NCBI GenBank assembly: GCA_003250395.1
Contig: QKGM01000007.1
Location: 1-64,000, forward strand
Direction of reading: 5' to 3'
DNA: 64,000 bases
DNA from: Bacteroidota bacterium
GTDB taxonomy: Bacteria; Bacteroidota; Bacteroidia; Bacteroidales; TTA-H9
Made by a program: the position numbers and the translations under genes. This document shows, piece by piece, positions 50,568 through 59,431 of the stretch. Position 1 is the stretch's first letter, and each line of letters opens with the position of its first letter. The notes below the pieces were generated by a model that had not been told where the DNA came from, did not search any database, and saw only the letters and a list, made by a program, of their open reading frames with translations.

Positions 50568-52409
50568 ATGAAAGCCATTATAATAAAGAGGAAACTTTCC
50601 GGAGATGAAACAGCCCAATTGTTGACAAAGCTAAGCGATAATGTCGATATCAGGTTGCACATTTCAGGTATAGCCGATGAGAAACTGATGGCATTAAACA
50701 CGCCTGCTCCGGTTGACCTTTATTCGATTAAGAAAATGGTCAATGAAGTGGTACTTCATGAGTTGCTTGCCATGGGTGATAAGCTGGTCAAAGGAGAACG
50801 GGTAGCTGATCTGCTGTCATTCGAAAAGGCTGGGGTATGGTATTATCAGAGATTTAGAAGCTATTTCAGGGTACGGCAGATTGGGTATGAATATGAGGAA
50901 ATTTTACAGCTATTGAAAGTATATGACCAAATAGATTTCTATACAGGGGAAGATGGATTAAAACAGATAGACGAACTACCGCCTGGAGTGACTCTCTGTT
51001 TTCCTATAAAAGGTTCAGTCTCGAGAGTGAATTATGCCAGAATAGCTATTTATCTGATACACTTTATTCTCAGGCTGGTTATGCAGCCGTTTCAATTTGC
51101 CCATCCCTCAAAACGCAGGCATGTGGTGGTCGATCATGCTGGCCTCCAGAAATGCCTTCACGTGCCTGAAGGAAATTTTTCCTATGATAACTACATTCTA
51201 TCAGGGTTATTCGACAAACTTGATGCTGATTTTCTACTCCTTTCGGAGGTGGTTATGCCCAAATTTGATGGCCCGAATATATTTCGTTTGCGTTGGCAAT
51301 ATTACTTCAGGGCTGGAAAGAACCGTAATATTGTTTTTAATGAGGTCATTCTTTTCAGAGCATTGCTTTCGTCAAAGATCAGAAGTAAAGTAAAACAGGC
51401 CTCGGCCCGGCTTGTTGCCGGTTATAATGCTGTGGAGGCAGTTCCGCTCAGTATGTACGAAAGACTTATCCTGAAACACTACGTAGGTTATCATAAAACA
51501 AGCAGGTTTTATGTATTCCGTTACCTGGCATTTGATCAGTTTTTTAAACGGTATGCTTTTTCTACGATAAGCTCAATTGACGAGAACGGGCCTATTGTAA
51601 AGTCTATACTTGATGCTGCTAAGGCTAACCAGATGAAAACGATCGGAATTCAACACGGCAACTTTGGTAATAGCCACCCTGCTTATCTTTATACAGTTGC
51701 CGACAGATTAGCAGGCAGCATGGCCGATCATACACTGGTTTGGGGTGAATACTGGCGTGATTTTTTAGCTGCTGTCGGTAATTTCAGGCCCGATTCATTA
51801 GTTGTCACAGGCCAGATACGGACCGATGTTATTCCCTGGCTTCTGAAAAACGACCGAAGTGATTTACTGGGAGATCGTTGGACAAATAAGAAGATTATCG
51901 TGTTCGCTTCACAACCTCAACCCGATGCTTCGTTAAGGTACCAGGCAGCACTTGATGTTTTCTCCGCTGGTAAGTCTTTGAAAGATTCGTTGATCGTGGT
52001 GAAACTTCATCCTGCTGAACGTAATGATGTGATGTATTATGAGTCGATTGCCGGGGAAGCTGGATGTAAAAACTTCGAGATTCTATATAATATAGATTTG
52101 TATCTCCTGTTGTCTGCCTGCGATTTGCTGGTTACCTGTTTTTCAACAGTGGGAACCGAGGCAGTTTACTTCGGAAAACCATTAATTATTCTGGATTATA
52201 TGAAAGAAGACCTGCTTCATTATTGCAGTGAAGGTGTGGCTTTTCAGGCTGTTGATGCTGTCTCATTAGGCGAATTAATCTGGAGAATTATTACCGGTGA
52301 TCTGGTGGCAAACCCTGAAGCTTATGATAGTTTTATCAGAAAATATGCCTGGAAAATAGATGGGAATTCTGCCCAGCGATCAATCGACTATATCAAACGC
52401 CTGGCCTAA
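50568..52409 (+). CDS. Putative GT-B glycosyltransferase, unknown family
   Basis: A 613-residue protein; the likely start is ATG 50568 (MKAIIIKRK), since the track start uses TTG two codons earlier. The first half is not recognised. The second half looks like a GT-B donor domain: KTIGIQHGNFGNSHP, then ADHTLVWGEYWRDFL, VVTGQIRTDV, KKIIVFASQPQP, LIVVKLHPAERNDV and ACDLLVTCFSTVGTEAVYFG then KPLIILDY. The HP and ST-G-TE pattern recalls CDP-glycerol phosphotransferases and bacterial sialyltransferases. It follows a flippase gene and faces the nonulosonic acid operon, so it is a candidate transferase. No signal peptide. Confidence 0.55.
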   Translation: MKAIIIKRKLSGDETAQLLTKLSDNVDIRLHISGIADEKLMALNTPAPVDLYSIKKMVNEVVLHELLAMGDKLVKGERVADLLSFEKAGVWYYQRFRSYFRVRQIGYEYEEILQLLKVYDQIDFYTGEDGLKQIDELPPGVTLCFPIKGSVSRVNYARIAIYLIHFILRLVMQPFQFAHPSKRRHVVVDHAGLQKCLHVPEGNFSYDNYILSGLFDKLDADFLLLSEVVMPKFDGPNIFRLRWQYYFRAGKNRNIVFNEVILFRALLSSKIRSKVKQASARLVAGYNAVEAVPLSMYERLILKHYVGYHKTSRFYVFRYLAFDQFFKRYAFSTISSIDENGPIVKSILDAAKANQMKTIGIQHGNFGNSHPAYLYTVADRLAGSMADHTLVWGEYWRDFLAAVGNFRPDSLVVTGQIRTDVIPWLLKNDRSDLLGDRWTNKKIIVFASQPQPDASLRYQAALDVFSAGKSLKDSLIVVKLHPAERNDVMYYESIAGEAGCKNFEILYNIDLYLLLSACDLLVTCFSTVGTEAVYFGKPLIILDYMKEDLLHYCSEGVAFQAVDAVSLGELIWRIITGDLVANPEAYDSFIRKYAWKIDGNSAQRSIDYIKRLA

Positions 52410-52926
52410 ATCGCTTTTGACATATAAATCTGGTATATAGACACCCTGACATTTTGTACAGATATGCAAGTTGCTGTACAGCCTGATACTTTAATAATCA
52501 TTAGTACTGTTTGTCAACCAATCCGATAAGTATCAGTTTAGCCCTTTCATTTTTATTATGCATCACCTTTTTGGCGGATGTGAGACTTTAGCAGGTTTAC
52601 ATCTACTTCTGTTTTAAAATATTAAGTGTAGAAATTTGCCAGGAACCTTCGGCAATATAGCGGGTGATAAACGTGATGAATGTTGCTTTTAGAACAGAGC
52701 TTTCTTATCTGTCTGTTTCGCTTGTTTGGTGAACTGGATATGCTTATCCGTTACTCACACGACACTGGTGATTGTTGGGGCTTTAATAAATCCCCGTCTC
52801 AATTTTAATGACCTAGTTTCATTTTCCTCCTGATCGTCAACAAATTTTAAGGCAAGGCAACTGAAGGTTTATGCATCTTGTTCCGGGATCGCTATGTGTA
52901 TTTATACCGGGGTCTCTCAAAATTAT

Positions 52927-52981
52927 AACCGCGGATTAACCGCGGATTAACCGTAGATCAACCGTAGATTGACCGTACGGT
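52927..52981. repeat. 11-bp tandem repeat, about five units
   Basis: AACCGCGGATT, AACCGCGGATT, AACCGTAGATC, AACCGTAGATT, GACCGTACGGT: four good copies and a degenerate fifth, with a period close to one helical turn. The first two units each contain the CCGCGG palindrome. Confidence 0.85.
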
Positions 52982-53051
52982 CATGGTCAGTTCACGATTG
53001 ATTTTCGGTTGATATTCTTTTAAACAACTGTTGAAACAGGACAGGAATTGC

Positions 53052-53078
53052 GATAAAGCAAGTTGTCCTTGCTTTATC
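53052..53078. repeat. 11-bp perfect inverted repeat in gene-free region
   Basis: GATAAAGCAAG (53052-53062), TTGTC, CTTGCTTTATC (53068-53078). There is no T-run and no flanking gene to terminate. Confidence 0.6.
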
Positions 53079-53694
53079 AGTAATGGAATGTGGATAATAA
53101 TTGGTTAGCAGGGAACAGCCCCGAAGGATTGTGATCGTGTACCCGGGTGTTATTACCTCATTATAACTAACCATTGTTTTAGAGGGAAGAATGGTTATGT
53201 CCCTCAGGAAGCTGGCTGTCAAAATGCTGGAAAATTTAACTATACCGCAAGTGGTGAGGTGGATGTTGGTTGAGAAAGATAGTTGTCAGTCTTCAGGCTA
53301 TTTTCCTTCGGGTCTCATGGTAAGAGGGGACGCACCATCCTGATGATGGAAGAAAATTTTGCGTATTCATATGATTTTGGATGGTTAACCCGACATGAAA
53401 TGAAAACCCGGCTGAATTTGAGAAATGGCTGCATGTTTAAAAAGGGAGCCTGTGAAATGGGTAAAAAGTATGTAGAATTAATTTGAGTGGAGAAAGATCT
53501 GCAGGCATCACCTGAACTGTTATAACGGAATGGATTGTACTCTATGAGGATGAAGGTAGATGTGCAAAGACAATACGCTGAACCCTAAGGCAGAAGTTAA
53601 TTGTCTGATTAAAGGATGCGAATTGTTTGATTTTGATTAAAGATTGCGTTCTGTCAAATTCAATGAGCAAGAGCGAGCCAGTCGACAGAATACA

Positions 53695-54402
53695 TCAGAA
53701 GCCAGAGTTTACCAACCGTTGATACATAAATTCGGCAAAGAGCCAATCGGTCTCAGTATCAAGATCAACAGAGTATTGAGCATCCATTACATATTTTATA
53801 ATTTTGCCATTACCTGTTTCAGCATTTGCATACCAATCGGTATCATAAATATACACGGCTCCATTAGCTTCCCACACATCCGGGCAATCCTGCCGGCGTG
53901 TATAAGTTCCGGTTTTTGACTTTTTTAAAAAGCCATTTTCGTCTTCTTCAAAAAGTACAAAGTATGGGTTAGCCTCCGTTTTTTTTACCGACATGACACC
54001 ATTAATCCCTGGTTTAAGCAATTCAATTGCTTCTGCAATATGAAAAGGTTGCCTAAGCGGTGAAGTTGGCTGAAGAAGTATGATGCGTTTATAGCGAATT
54101 CCAATACTGTTATAATAAGATAACGCGTGTAATATTACATCGCGGCTTGATGCTGTATCGGTAGCAAGGTTGTCGGGACGACGGAAGGGTACCGGAAGCC
54201 CCATTTGGTTGGCAACATTGGTGATATCACCACTATCGGTTGACAGGCAGATGTGTTTATCGGAAACAAAAGTTCTGGCAAGTTCAATGCTATATGCAAT
54301 AAGCGGTTTTCCTGCAAACAAACGGATGTTTTTTCCGGGTATTCCTTTTGAACCCCCACGGGCTGGAATGATAAAGAGTGTATCTTCTAACATACTATTC
54401 AC
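53695..54402 (-). CDS. CMP-nonulosonic acid synthetase (NeuA/LegF-like)
   Basis: A 235-residue cytidylyltransferase, starting M1 or M4 (MLEDTLFII). The N-terminal CTP-binding motif is LFIIPARGGSKGIPGKNIRL then FAGKPLIAYSIELA. Further motifs are KHICLSTDSGDI, RRPDNLATDTASSRDVILHA, RIILLQPTSPLRQPFHIAEA and DCPDVWEANGAVYIYDTDWY, as in NeuA/LegF/PseF. It activates a 9-carbon sugar to its CMP form. Its neighbours PtmE, NeuC and NeuB favour legionaminic or a related acid over pseudaminic acid. It is the last gene of the operon. Confidence 0.87.
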   Translation of the reverse strand: MNSMLEDTLFIIPARGGSKGIPGKNIRLFAGKPLIAYSIELARTFVSDKHICLSTDSGDITNVANQMGLPVPFRRPDNLATDTASSRDVILHALSYYNSIGIRYKRIILLQPTSPLRQPFHIAEAIELLKPGINGVMSVKKTEANPYFVLFEEDENGFLKKSKTGTYTRRQDCPDVWEANGAVYIYDTDWYANAETGNGKIIKYVMDAQYSVDLDTETDWLFAEFMYQRLVNSGF

Positions 54403-54423
54403 GGAAAAGGATTTATTTTTCTG

Positions 54424-55476
54424 TTAAAACCGGATATGATGAATGTCTTTGTTTGCTTTTTCGAAATCTTCAATCCGGCCTATATCTGTCCAGTAACCAA
54501 TGATAGGATAGTGAATCATTTTTAGCCCTTTCTCTATGATATCGTTCATGAGTTCAGTAGCATCGAACTTCTTCTTTTCCGGGACCAGGTTTAAAAGGGA
54601 TCTTTTAATAATATAGATGCCTGCATTGGCAAAATGGGTGAATACCGGTTTTTCCCGAAATGATAAAATACGGCTGCCCTCCGTTTCAAGGATGGCAAAG
54701 GGCATATTAACTTTATACGGTATTGAGGCTACAGCCATATCGGCTCCTTCGGTCAGGAATGTTTTGTAGAAATCTTCATAATCTATGTTTGTTAGTACAT
54801 CTGAATTCATTACAAGAACATGCTCACAGGTGAGGTTTTTGATAAGGCTGACAGCTCCAATAGTCCCTAACGGTTGATCCTCGGTTATATAATCAATTTT
54901 AATCGATTTTTTTGAACCATTGCCAAAGTAATCAGATATCTGATGGCTAAGATAACGTGTTGTTAAATGAAAGTCGTTGATGCCAAATTCGATCAAGCGA
55001 TCAATGTTGTGCTCCAGAATAGGTTTGTTGCCTAACAGTAACATTGGCTTTGGGGTTGTGTCGGTTAGTGGCCTCAACCTTTCACCTCTTCCTCCTGCCA
55101 TAATAACAACTTCAAGAGGAAGGACAGACTTTTTGCGGCTCAGATCAATAATTCGTACGATTCGGTGTTGCTGGTCGAGAACAGGAACCAGTTTTATGCG
55201 GCTTTGCCTGAAGCGTTCAATGTCATCAAGACAGAAATCCTTATCTCTGATAAATCTTGGGTTTCTGTAGATAATCTCTTCGACAGCGTTTTCGAGTGTC
55301 ACATCACGTAAAAGCCCGCGCCTGATATCACCATCAGTTACTGTACCCAGCAAAATCCCCTCTTCATTAACAGCAAATAGGGTTAAGGTATCCGGAACTT
55401 CGTTCAGCATGGCCATAGCTTCTCTGATGGTTTTCCGGGAATGAATGGAGTGACGGTTAAGTTCAGAAGCGTTCAT
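54424..55476 (-). CDS. CBS-domain nucleotidyltransferase (PtmE-like)
   Basis: A 350-residue protein with two domains. N-terminal tandem CBS repeats span about residues 1-120 (TLFAVNEEGILLGTVTDGDI then RRGLLRD; LVPVLDQQHRIVRIIDLSRK). The C-terminal nucleotidyltransferase has VIMAGGRGERLRPLTDTTPK then PMLLLGNKPILEH, and later VLVMNSDVLTNIDY and FANAGIYIIKRSLLNLVPEK. Such CBS-NTP proteins include PtmE, a glucosamine-1-phosphate guanylyltransferase feeding GDP-linked legionaminic acid synthesis in Campylobacter. It overlaps the neuC-like gene by 14 bases. The exact nucleotide and sugar are inferred. Confidence 0.8.
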   Translation of the reverse strand: MNASELNRHSIHSRKTIREAMAMLNEVPDTLTLFAVNEEGILLGTVTDGDIRRGLLRDVTLENAVEEIIYRNPRFIRDKDFCLDDIERFRQSRIKLVPVLDQQHRIVRIIDLSRKKSVLPLEVVIMAGGRGERLRPLTDTTPKPMLLLGNKPILEHNIDRLIEFGINDFHLTTRYLSHQISDYFGNGSKKSIKIDYITEDQPLGTIGAVSLIKNLTCEHVLVMNSDVLTNIDYEDFYKTFLTEGADMAVASIPYKVNMPFAILETEGSRILSFREKPVFTHFANAGIYIIKRSLLNLVPEKKKFDATELMNDIIEKGLKMIHYPIIGYWTDIGRIEDFEKANKDIHHIRF

Positions 55477-56566
55477 ATTTTAAAATTTCGATTATTTTCT
55501 CAACGGCGTGGCCGTTGCCATATACATTGGAATAGGTGGGATTACCTGAAGATTCGATCAATTTTACTGCCTGAATAATCTGATCACGATTAAAATCGCA
55601 TGAAATGATATTGGGTGTAAGTACTCTCCCTTGTTGGCGGGTTCCTAAGTTAATAACCCATTTTGGGAAAAAGGAAGCATCAAAAAAGCCGCTTGAAGTA
55701 TTGCCCAGAAGGAAATTGCAATATTTCATACAAGAAAGGTATCCCAATGAACCAAAGTTTTCCCTTAGAATTATGTCAGGTTTTCGAGAGGCAAATTGCT
55801 CGAGCTTTTCTCTGATCATTAACCCTGTGGTATCAGCATTGGGCATGGTGATGATTATTTGGTACCTGGTTAGTTGATCGAGTGTATCGATCAGTTCTTC
55901 AGCATGTCTGCGATTATTTTCAAAAGATACGGTTTCGGGATGAAAAGTTGTTAAAATTGTGGGCTTTGAAAGGTCAATACCATGCTTTTCCAAAAATTCT
56001 TCTCTTGTGAGTAAGTTGGTCTGTCTAAGATAATCCAGACTAAGGGAGCCTGTATTGTAGACATGCATTTCATTGCCCTTTAGTTGGACAACTCGTTGGC
56101 GGTATTCTTCTGTACAGGTAAAATGGACTATTGACATGTGGGTAATTGCATTTCTGAATGCATCATCAACAGCTCCTTTTGTAGTTTCCCCGCCATGAAT
56201 GTGCCCGAATTTGACATTAAATGGAACACCGGATGCAACAGCCGCGAACATTTCGAATCGATCCCCAAGAGCAAGGACTATATCAAATGATTCATGTTTC
56301 CATAAATCTGCAAACATTTCCATGTTTTTCCCCATTGCTTCAACTATAGCTCCGGGAGTATCATCCTTCGGCATCATATCGATCTGATAACTCACTGAAA
56401 ATCCTTCATCTAAAATATGATTTATGGTCTTGCCAAACTTTTCACTCAAGTGGCTTCCGAAGGCAATCAGATGAAGATCAAAATAAGAATCGTGTTGGAG
56501 TTGGCGAATTAGTGGAAGATAGATACCAAAATCAGCCCGTGAACTTGTTAATACTCCTATTTTCAC
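55463..56566 (-). CDS. UDP/GDP-sugar 2-epimerase, hydrolysing (NeuC/LegG-like)
   Basis: A 367-residue protein of the WecB/NeuC epimerase fold: VKIGVLTSSRADFGIYLPLI, VLALGDRFEMFAAVASGVPF, FGHIHGGETTKGAVDDAFRN, TGSLSLDYLRQTN and LGNTSSGFFDASFFPKWVIN. It releases the UDP or GDP from the HexNAc donor while epimerising C2, to make a free 2,4-diacetamido or ManNAc-type sugar. I prefer GTG 56566 over ATG 56581: the GTG overlaps the neuB-like stop by 4 bases (GTGA), and GGGAGG lies just upstream. Its neighbours indicate the nonulosonic acid pathway. Confidence 0.87.
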   Translation of the reverse strand: MKIGVLTSSRADFGIYLPLIRQLQHDSYFDLHLIAFGSHLSEKFGKTINHILDEGFSVSYQIDMMPKDDTPGAIVEAMGKNMEMFADLWKHESFDIVLALGDRFEMFAAVASGVPFNVKFGHIHGGETTKGAVDDAFRNAITHMSIVHFTCTEEYRQRVVQLKGNEMHVYNTGSLSLDYLRQTNLLTREEFLEKHGIDLSKPTILTTFHPETVSFENNRRHAEELIDTLDQLTRYQIIITMPNADTTGLMIREKLEQFASRKPDIILRENFGSLGYLSCMKYCNFLLGNTSSGFFDASFFPKWVINLGTRQQGRVLTPNIISCDFNRDQIIQAVKLIESSGNPTYSNVYGNGHAVEKIIEILKYERF

Positions 56567-57582
56567 AGCAGGTCCTCCCATAGAAGTTTAGTGTTGGCAA
56601 TTCCCTTAGTTTGTATAGTTCGTCCAATAACCTGTTCCATTTGCATGGGGCTGATTCCGTCACCAGGGCGTTTCATGATCAGGTCAGCAGATGTTAAAAC
56701 ATGGCCATCTGGAAGGTCATGGGCAAGGTGGATACTTTTTCGTGCAGCGATTCTGTTTTTTATTTCGGAAGGTGTCGGCTTTTTGACACCATCACCGAGA
56801 GCTGCTTCTACTTTTCGGATGCTATCAACCATCTTTTTCAACTCATCGGGCTCAAGCGAGGATTTGTGATCAGGTCCCGGTAGATTGCGGTCTAGGGTAA
56901 AGTGCTTTTCAATGATTGTAGCTCCTAGTGTAACAGCTGCAATTGGAATTTCAATTCCCTGGGTATGATCCGAATATCCCGTCTCGAGCCCAAAAGTATC
57001 GCGCATGGTGACCATGGCTCTCAGGTTAACTTCATGAATGGGGGCAGGGTATTCTGTAGTGCAATGAAGCAGCGTAATTTTTCCTTTCGGCAGGCCTGCG
57101 TTTGTAAGCACGTTAATCGCTTCACTAATTTCTTCAATCGTAGCCATACCTGTTGAAAGGATTACTTCTCCCGCCGTTTTTCCGATTTTTTGCAGATAAG
57201 GTTTGTTGGTGATTTCCCCGCTGGGAATCTTAAACAAACTCATTCCTAATTTTGCTAAAAGATCGATGCTGTCATTATCGAAGGCGGTTGACCAAAACCG
57301 GATGTTTCGGGATTCACAGTATTTCATCAGTTCAAGATGCTGGCTTTTGGATAGTTCAAGCTTTCGAAGCATCTCATACTGGCTTTCATCTGTAATACCT
57401 GTATTTTTCTTTTGGTATCCTGCTTTTTTGGCGTCGACGGTAACCAGAAGGTCCGTTTTAAATGTTTGAAATTTGACGATGTCTGCCCCTGCATTGGCTG
57501 CAGCATCTATTAATTTGAATGCCAGTTCAGAACTTCCGTTATGATTGACACCTGCTTCGGCGATGATAAGTGTTCTATTCAT
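56563..57582 (-). CDS. Nonulosonic acid synthase (NeuB/LegI-like)
   Basis: A 339-residue PEP-dependent synthase using ATG 57582 (MNRTLIIAEAGVNHNGSSEL); the track start 57639 adds 19 residues. Landmarks are AGADIVKFQTFKTDLLVT, FWSTAFDNDSIDLLAKLGMS, KIPSGEITNKPYLQKIGKT, LLHCTTEYPAPIHEVNLRAM, GYSDHTQGIEIPIAAVTLGA and IIEKHFTLDRNLPGPDHKSS, then a C-terminal SAF domain (GDGISPMQMEQVIGR). It condenses a 6-carbon amino sugar with PEP. Sialic, legionaminic and pseudaminic synthases share these motifs; the neighbours favour legionaminate. Confidence 0.92.
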   Translation of the reverse strand: MNRTLIIAEAGVNHNGSSELAFKLIDAAANAGADIVKFQTFKTDLLVTVDAKKAGYQKKNTGITDESQYEMLRKLELSKSQHLELMKYCESRNIRFWSTAFDNDSIDLLAKLGMSLFKIPSGEITNKPYLQKIGKTAGEVILSTGMATIEEISEAINVLTNAGLPKGKITLLHCTTEYPAPIHEVNLRAMVTMRDTFGLETGYSDHTQGIEIPIAAVTLGATIIEKHFTLDRNLPGPDHKSSLEPDELKKMVDSIRKVEAALGDGVKKPTPSEIKNRIAARKSIHLAHDLPDGHVLTSADLIMKRPGDGISPMQMEQVIGRTIQTKGIANTKLLWEDLL

Positions 57583-58225
57583 GAGAAGATCCAATGATTG
57601 TTGCGGGATTTCCGAAAAGTTTGAGATGATCGCCCACATTTTTTACAACTACTGAACTGGCTCCTATTAAGTTGAAGCTGCCAACAGAGATGTTGTTTAG
57701 AAGTGTTGAGTTGGTACCCAGGAAATTGTTGTCTCCAACCGTACAGTTTCCATTTACAACACATCCCGTTGACACATGATTGTGCGATCCAATTCTGGTT
57801 TCATGTTCGATGATGGCTCCTGTGTTTATAATGCAGTTCGCACCGATAATCGCCCCCGCATTTACAAATGCAAAAGGCATGATTAAGGTTCCCTGACCTA
57901 CTTTCGCGTGTTTTGAAACATGGGCTTTGGGAGAGATGAGAACAGGAAGATGACATCCTGATTCTACAAGGATATTGAAGATTCTAACCCTTGGTTCTGA
58001 TTTTCGAATCTGTCCAATGGTCACGAAAAAGTGTCTGTATTCCTTAACTAATTGCGGTAGATTTTCATCCAGGCCAATTACTTTATAACCCAGTACATTT
58101 TCGTTAAGCTGTCCCGGTTCTCCAACGATTCCGGCGATACTATAATAACCTCCGTCTTCAATTGCCTCGATGACGGATTTACAATGGCCTCCGGCTCCGA
58201 TTAATACTATTTCTTCTTTTGTCAT
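57575..58225 (-). CDS. NeuD/PglD-type hexapeptide acetyltransferase
   Basis: A 216-residue protein. The N-terminal Rossmann-like domain (IVLIGAGGHCKSVIEAIEDG) and C-terminal left-handed beta-helix (SPKAHVSKHAKVGQGTLIMP, FAFVNAGAIIGANCIINTGA, IIEHETRIGSHNHVSTGCVV, LGTNSTLLNNISVG) are typical of NeuD/PglD. Such enzymes O-acetylate sialic acid or N-acetylate UDP-bacillosamine-type sugars (LegH). It overlaps the neuB-like gene by 8 bases and is the first gene of the operon. Either role fits the locus. Confidence 0.85.
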   Translation of the reverse strand: MTKEEIVLIGAGGHCKSVIEAIEDGGYYSIAGIVGEPGQLNENVLGYKVIGLDENLPQLVKEYRHFFVTIGQIRKSEPRVRIFNILVESGCHLPVLISPKAHVSKHAKVGQGTLIMPFAFVNAGAIIGANCIINTGAIIEHETRIGSHNHVSTGCVVNGNCTVGDNNFLGTNSTLLNNISVGSFNLIGASSVVVKNVGDHLKLFGNPATIIGSSHE

Positions 58226-58345
58226 TCAGGTACTTGAGATTAGAGGCGATAAATATTGCAGTTTAAAGCATCAGAAATCAATCGTTACTGATCGTCAGCT
58301 CCTGTTTTGGCAAGAATTACCTTATTTGCCTGACAGATCATAATA

Positions 58346-58353
58346 CAAAGGTA
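58346..58353 (-). promoter_or_regulatory. Bacteroidetes -7 promoter box for the nonulosonic acid operon
   Basis: The minus strand reads TACCTTTG, exact TAnnTTTG match, about 120 bases before the neuD-like start at 58225, giving a leader of roughly 115 bases. The operon neuD-neuB-neuC-ptmE-neuA follows. Confidence 0.55.
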
Positions 58354-58426
58354 AATTATTTAACGGATGGAAACATTAGATGGGGTATCCATCGTGGAAG
58401 TCTATCTCAGGCATCTGGATTAAACC

Positions 58427-58434
58427 TATCTTTG
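58427..58434 (+). promoter_or_regulatory. Bacteroidetes -7 promoter box for gpsA
   Basis: TATCTTTG, exact TAnnTTTG match, 16 bases before the ATG at 58451. Confidence 0.6.
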
Positions 58435-58450
58435 CACTTTTATTAAAGCG

Positions 58451-59431
58451 ATGAGTGATTGTCAAACTATATGTATTGCCGGAGCTGGTACTATGGGAAC
58501 AGCTTTGGGTCATATTCTTGCAGATAAGGAATCCCTTGATGTAACATTGTTGTCGGTGGAGGCATCTGTAGTTGAGGAGATAAATATCAGTCATTATAAT
58601 TCTGCCTATTTCCCTCAGATTAAACTCAATCCAAGGCTCCAGGCCACTACCGATTCATCGATTCTGAATAATGCTGATATTGTATTTCTGGCCCTCCCTT
58701 CGGTAGTGGTTGTTAACTATCTGTTACAGATGAAGGGTGATTTGAATCCCAACGCACTGCTCGTTAATCTGTCGAAAGGGTTTGGAAACGATAATCATAC
58801 TATCGTAGAAAACCTGCAACAATTGCTTCCTAACCCGGTTTGTACATTAAAAGGGCCAACTTTTGCCCGGGAGCTGATTAACCATATTCCTACATCCATG
58901 ACAATAGGTGCTGCCGACATAGAGGTGGTGGATTGGGTAACCAAATTGTTTTCTTCAACAATCATTTGTACCGATTCAACCACAGATGTTACGGGAGTAG
59001 AATTGGTGAGTATTCTTAAGAATATTTATGCTATTATAATTGGCATAGTCGATGCACAGTTCAGTTCACCCAATCTTAGATTCTTAGTGTTTACCAAAGC
59101 TTTCAACGAAATGAGACATATCCTGGCTTATTCGGGTGGACACGAAGAAACGATGTTTCGTTATTGCGGGATTGGGGATTTCGGGTTGACTGCTCTCAAT
59201 GATCTGAGTCGTAATCGTACTCTCGGACTCTTGATCGGGAAAGGCTTTTTTAGTAGCGACATCCCCGATAAAGTGGTTCTGGAGGGTAAAATAGCCGTTG
59301 GTGTTTTCGTTGACAAATTCAGAAGAAGCGGGGTCCCTGAAGAGAAATATTTTCTTATGAATGAGCTCTATAAAGTGTTCAATGAGCCCTATAATATATC
59401 AACATTTGTCAGTCGTATTCTGGCCTCCTGA
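58451..59431 (+). CDS. gpsA: Glycerol-3-phosphate dehydrogenase [NAD(P)+]
   Basis: A 326-residue soluble enzyme reducing dihydroxyacetone phosphate to sn-glycerol 3-phosphate. The Rossmann motif is CIAGAGTMGTALGHILADKE, followed by NADIVFLALPSVVVVNYLLQ, LKGPTFARELINHIPTSMTI, the catalytic Lys in ELVSILKNIYAIIIGIVDAQ, and GIGDFGLTALNDLSRNRTLG with SRN. A small difference is GIGDFGLTA where many GpsA have GLGDL..TC. The 3' end overlaps the convergent acetyltransferase gene by 33 bases. It makes the backbone of membrane phospholipids; placement within the glycan locus may be incidental or linked to a glycerol-phosphate polymer. Confidence 0.9.
   Translation: MSDCQTICIAGAGTMGTALGHILADKESLDVTLLSVEASVVEEINISHYNSAYFPQIKLNPRLQATTDSSILNNADIVFLALPSVVVVNYLLQMKGDLNPNALLVNLSKGFGNDNHTIVENLQQLLPNPVCTLKGPTFARELINHIPTSMTIGAADIEVVDWVTKLFSSTIICTDSTTDVTGVELVSILKNIYAIIIGIVDAQFSSPNLRFLVFTKAFNEMRHILAYSGGHEETMFRYCGIGDFGLTALNDLSRNRTLGLLIGKGFFSSDIPDKVVLEGKIAVGVFVDKFRRSGVPEEKYFLMNELYKVFNEPYNISTFVSRILAS

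Larger units (their letters stand above)
52410..53694. other. Gene-free interval, 1285 bases
   Basis: No gene recognised; track ORFs at 52992-53222 (-) and 53283-53486 (+) lack family resemblance and good start signals. It holds the 11-bp tandem repeats at 52927-52981 and an 11-bp inverted repeat at 53052-53078. It may contain decayed sequence. Confidence 0.5.

Noticed and set aside
52927-52981. Possible CRISPR array
   Set aside because: The units are 11 bp, adjacent and without spacers; CRISPR repeats are 23-50 bp separated by unique spacers.
52992-53222. 76-residue ORF on the - strand
   Set aside because: It crosses the 53052-53078 inverted repeat and lacks any family resemblance or promoter box.
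53283-53486. 67-residue ORF on the + strand
   Set aside because: No recognisable motif and no promoter box nearby; I could not support it as a gene.
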